NCBI GenBank assembly: GCA_034620365.1
Contig: JAQGEQ010000380.1
Location: 1,984,001-2,048,000 of the forward strand
Reading direction: 5' to 3'
Length of the DNA stretch: 64,000 bases
DNA from: Pegea sp. RAD2-039
Lineage: Eukaryota > Chordata > Thaliacea > Salpida > Salpidae
A program made the translations under genes and the position numbers. This document shows positions 62,227-64,000 of this stretch, one piece after another. How positions within the stretch are numbered: the first letter of the stretch is position 1; each line of letters starts with the position of its first letter. The notes beneath the pieces were generated by a model that made no database searches, was not told the origin of the DNA, and saw nothing but the letters and a program-made list of their open reading frames with translations.

Positions 62227-64000
62227 ATGATAAATAGGAAAATTATGGAGTTAAAGATTATGTTGATGTTTTTCTTCGTTTATATTTCTCAGTAAGTTTT
62301 TAAATGAAATAAATTTGAAGATTGGAAACCAAATTTAATTTTTAGATGTGCATTCATTGTTGAGGTTCCAAGTGAAATTTATTTTGATACAAAACACACT
62401 CTAATAATAACTAATCTGGTTGAAGACCCAAATGTTAAGCTTGTTAACATCAATTTAGAAGTGAAAGAGACCGGGTCCGACCAAAATCCATTCTTTACTA
62501 AACAAGCAAGTTATTAAGTTGCCAAGACTTCAATTTATGAAGTTTTTTCTGATTCTAGAAGTTTTTTGAGGATTCAGAAACAAACAAAACTTCTGTAATT
62601 GAAATGAAGTTAAAACCTGAGTTAGAAATGGTCACTCCGTCTTATAATTACTTGTGTCTTTTTGATATCATCCTAAAACTTCAATTTTCGAATGGGTCAA
62701 TTGAAAGAATTCATGATAAATCCCGAAAACTCCTGAAAAAGAAAGGGTATATCTTTATCCAGACTGATAGGAGTGTTTACAGGCCAAATGATAAAGGTCG
62801 ATTTGCTAAATATCTCCTTTAAACTTCAACCTACTTTTGCTTACAGTTCAGGTACGCTTTGTACCAGTAGACAGCAGTTTGCAATTATTCAGTGACTCAA
62901 CAATGATGGATTTGGAGATCTCGGTTAGTTGAAAGAAAGTTTTTTATTTTTTTTATCTTTTGTTTGTCGCCAGGTTCAAGTGGACAATCATAAGTTACCA
63001 ACGTGGCAAAAAACGGTTCCAACAAACTCCACTTTTACTCATGAATTAAATCTTCCTACAAGTCCAGTAGTCGGTGAATGGAGTGTTTCTGCCTTTTTTA
63101 TCGGGTTGGTAATTGAGGGTTGGTAGTTGAGGGTTGGTAGTTGAGGGTTGGTAGTTGAAAGCTGGTAGTTGAGAGTGTTTAACTCAAACACTTTTTTATT
63201 ATTTTATTTCTTATCTGCAAATTACATTTTTCAAAACATGAAGAACTTTGCTGTCAATCTTATAATTGAATGAGTTTCCTGATGAAAATATTTTCTTTTC
63301 AGTAAACACATGAAATATAAAAAATTTCTTTCGACCTTTTACGTTGAAAACCAACCACTACCGTCCTTCAAAATTGATATAGTTCCGGTTGTCAGGGACT
63401 TTATATTGTTTGTTGGTGACAATCGTTCTCATGATGTCATTAAATTTGTCGTTAAGGCCACGTGAGCAGCTAATTTACATATTTTGCATATTTAGATTAT
63501 TATAGAAATTTATTAAAATAAAATAAAAACAATAAAAAAAAGAAATAAAAATTTACAAATACTGATGAATTTGTGACCAAGCAGTTATCATTATGGCCAA
63601 GAGGTTTCTGGAGACGTTTATGTCAGAGCCGCTGTCCAGGGACATTTGTATGACAGTGCAAGGAGTGTGGCAGAAAAAGGGCGTCTTGTGAAAGGTGAAG
63701 CAACATTTTCGATTCCAACCAATAAATTAGTAAGTTTTAAGAAAATTGAAAAAAAAAATTGAGTTGACTTTGATGTTGAAGGTCAGAAGACTCCGTTTAT
63801 TAAACTTGATGAAAGTTCAAATCGAAGCTTCTGTAGTTGATGAAAGTGGTGAGATTCAGACGATCGTTAAAAAACAATTCACAATTGTTTCAAAACCAAT
63901 TAGTCTTGAATTTGTTGAAAATTCTAAGATGTTTAGTCCTTGCCTTCCGTATTTCTTTAAAGTATTTAGTTTTATATTTGTATTTAAGTTCGAAACATTT
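62227..64000 (+). CDS. Alpha-2-macroglobulin / thioester-protein family member, 5' part (runs off the window)
   Basis: Secreted protease inhibitor or opsonin of the A2M/TEP/complement superfamily. Eight exons are visible: 62227-62291, 62346-62505, 62559-62796, 62847-62923, 62974-63104, 63303-63461, 63585-63729 and 63782-63961. All join in frame to about 380 residues. The signal peptide (MLMFFFVYISQC) is followed by a macroglobulin domain 1 start (FIVEVPSEIYF). Domain 2 is entered by the hallmark KGYIFIQTDRSVYRPND, and the V-RF strand (VQVRFVPVDSS) is completed across an intron. Domain 3 follows (GEWSVSAFF), and domain 4 begins after YVENQPLPSFKIDI. The bait region, thioester site and receptor-binding domain lie beyond position 64000, so A2M, CD109, TEP and C3-like proteins cannot be told apart. 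Intron 62506-62558 is of GC-AG type, and a 14-bp tandem repeat overlaps the donor at 63105. An earlier ATG at 62227 and ATGs at 62245 and 62260 are possible starts. Confidence 0.9.
63095..63175 (+). repeat. 14-bp tandem repeat overlapping a splice donor in the A2M-family gene
   Basis: About five copies of gggttggtagttga begin exactly at the exon 5 donor (GG|GTTGGT) and continue into the intron, so several potential donors are lined up in tandem. Confidence 0.85.

Overview
This is a eukaryotic, metazoan window, clearly A+T-rich. Protein-coding genes are cut into small exons by many GT-AG introns, a large share only 46-55 nt long. Intergenic stretches are long and extremely A+T-rich. The gene set is animal: a leucine-rich-repeat glycoprotein-hormone-type GPCR, a COMP-like thrombospondin, an alpha-2-macroglobulin/thioester-family protein, plus cytosolic housekeeping enzymes. 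It is most likely an invertebrate; the phylum cannot be fixed from sequence alone. The standard genetic code fits every gene assembled here.

Layout. 1-3.2 kb: mostly non-coding, with a decayed gag-like relic. 3.2-5.6 kb (-): complete acetyl-CoA acetyltransferase, 10 exons. 5.6-9.96 kb: A+T-rich gap. 9.97-16.3 kb (+): LGR-type receptor, with LRR exons in phase 2 followed by a 7TM exon block. 19.4-23.0 kb (+): small lysine-rich gene of unknown function. 25.2-34.1 kb (-): thrombospondin, 18 exons. 35.6-39.7 kb (+): three small unrecognised genes (acidic 74-aa protein, four-TM protein, single-TM protein). 40.2-42.8 kb (-): two small multi-exon orphan genes, one encoding a secreted histidine-rich peptide. 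45.2-49.8 kb (-): DIS3L2-like 3'-5' exoribonuclease, 19 exons. 50.5-52 kb (-): decayed non-LTR retrotransposon. 53.0-55.3 kb (-): cytosolic NADP isocitrate dehydrogenase, 9 exons. 55.7-58.7 kb (-): two intronless genes, an eight-finger C2H2 protein and an ankyrin protein resembling ANKRD53. 60.6-61.0 kb: tandem copies of a ~110-bp repeat. 62.2-64 kb (+): 5' end of an alpha-2-macroglobulin-family gene running off the window.

The genes do not form one pathway. ACAT and IDH1 are cytosolic acetyl-CoA/NADPH metabolism, DIS3L2 is RNA decay, and thrombospondin, A2M, the LGR and the His-rich peptide belong to the extracellular/signalling side. The most unusual items are the secreted His-rich orphan, a 52-nt DIS3L2 intron built largely from a dispersed repeat, a thrombospondin lacking the N-terminal domain, and recurrent GT-C and GC splice donors.

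Exon boundaries were set by reading frame, splice dinucleotides and family similarity read by eye. No alignment or transcript data were available.
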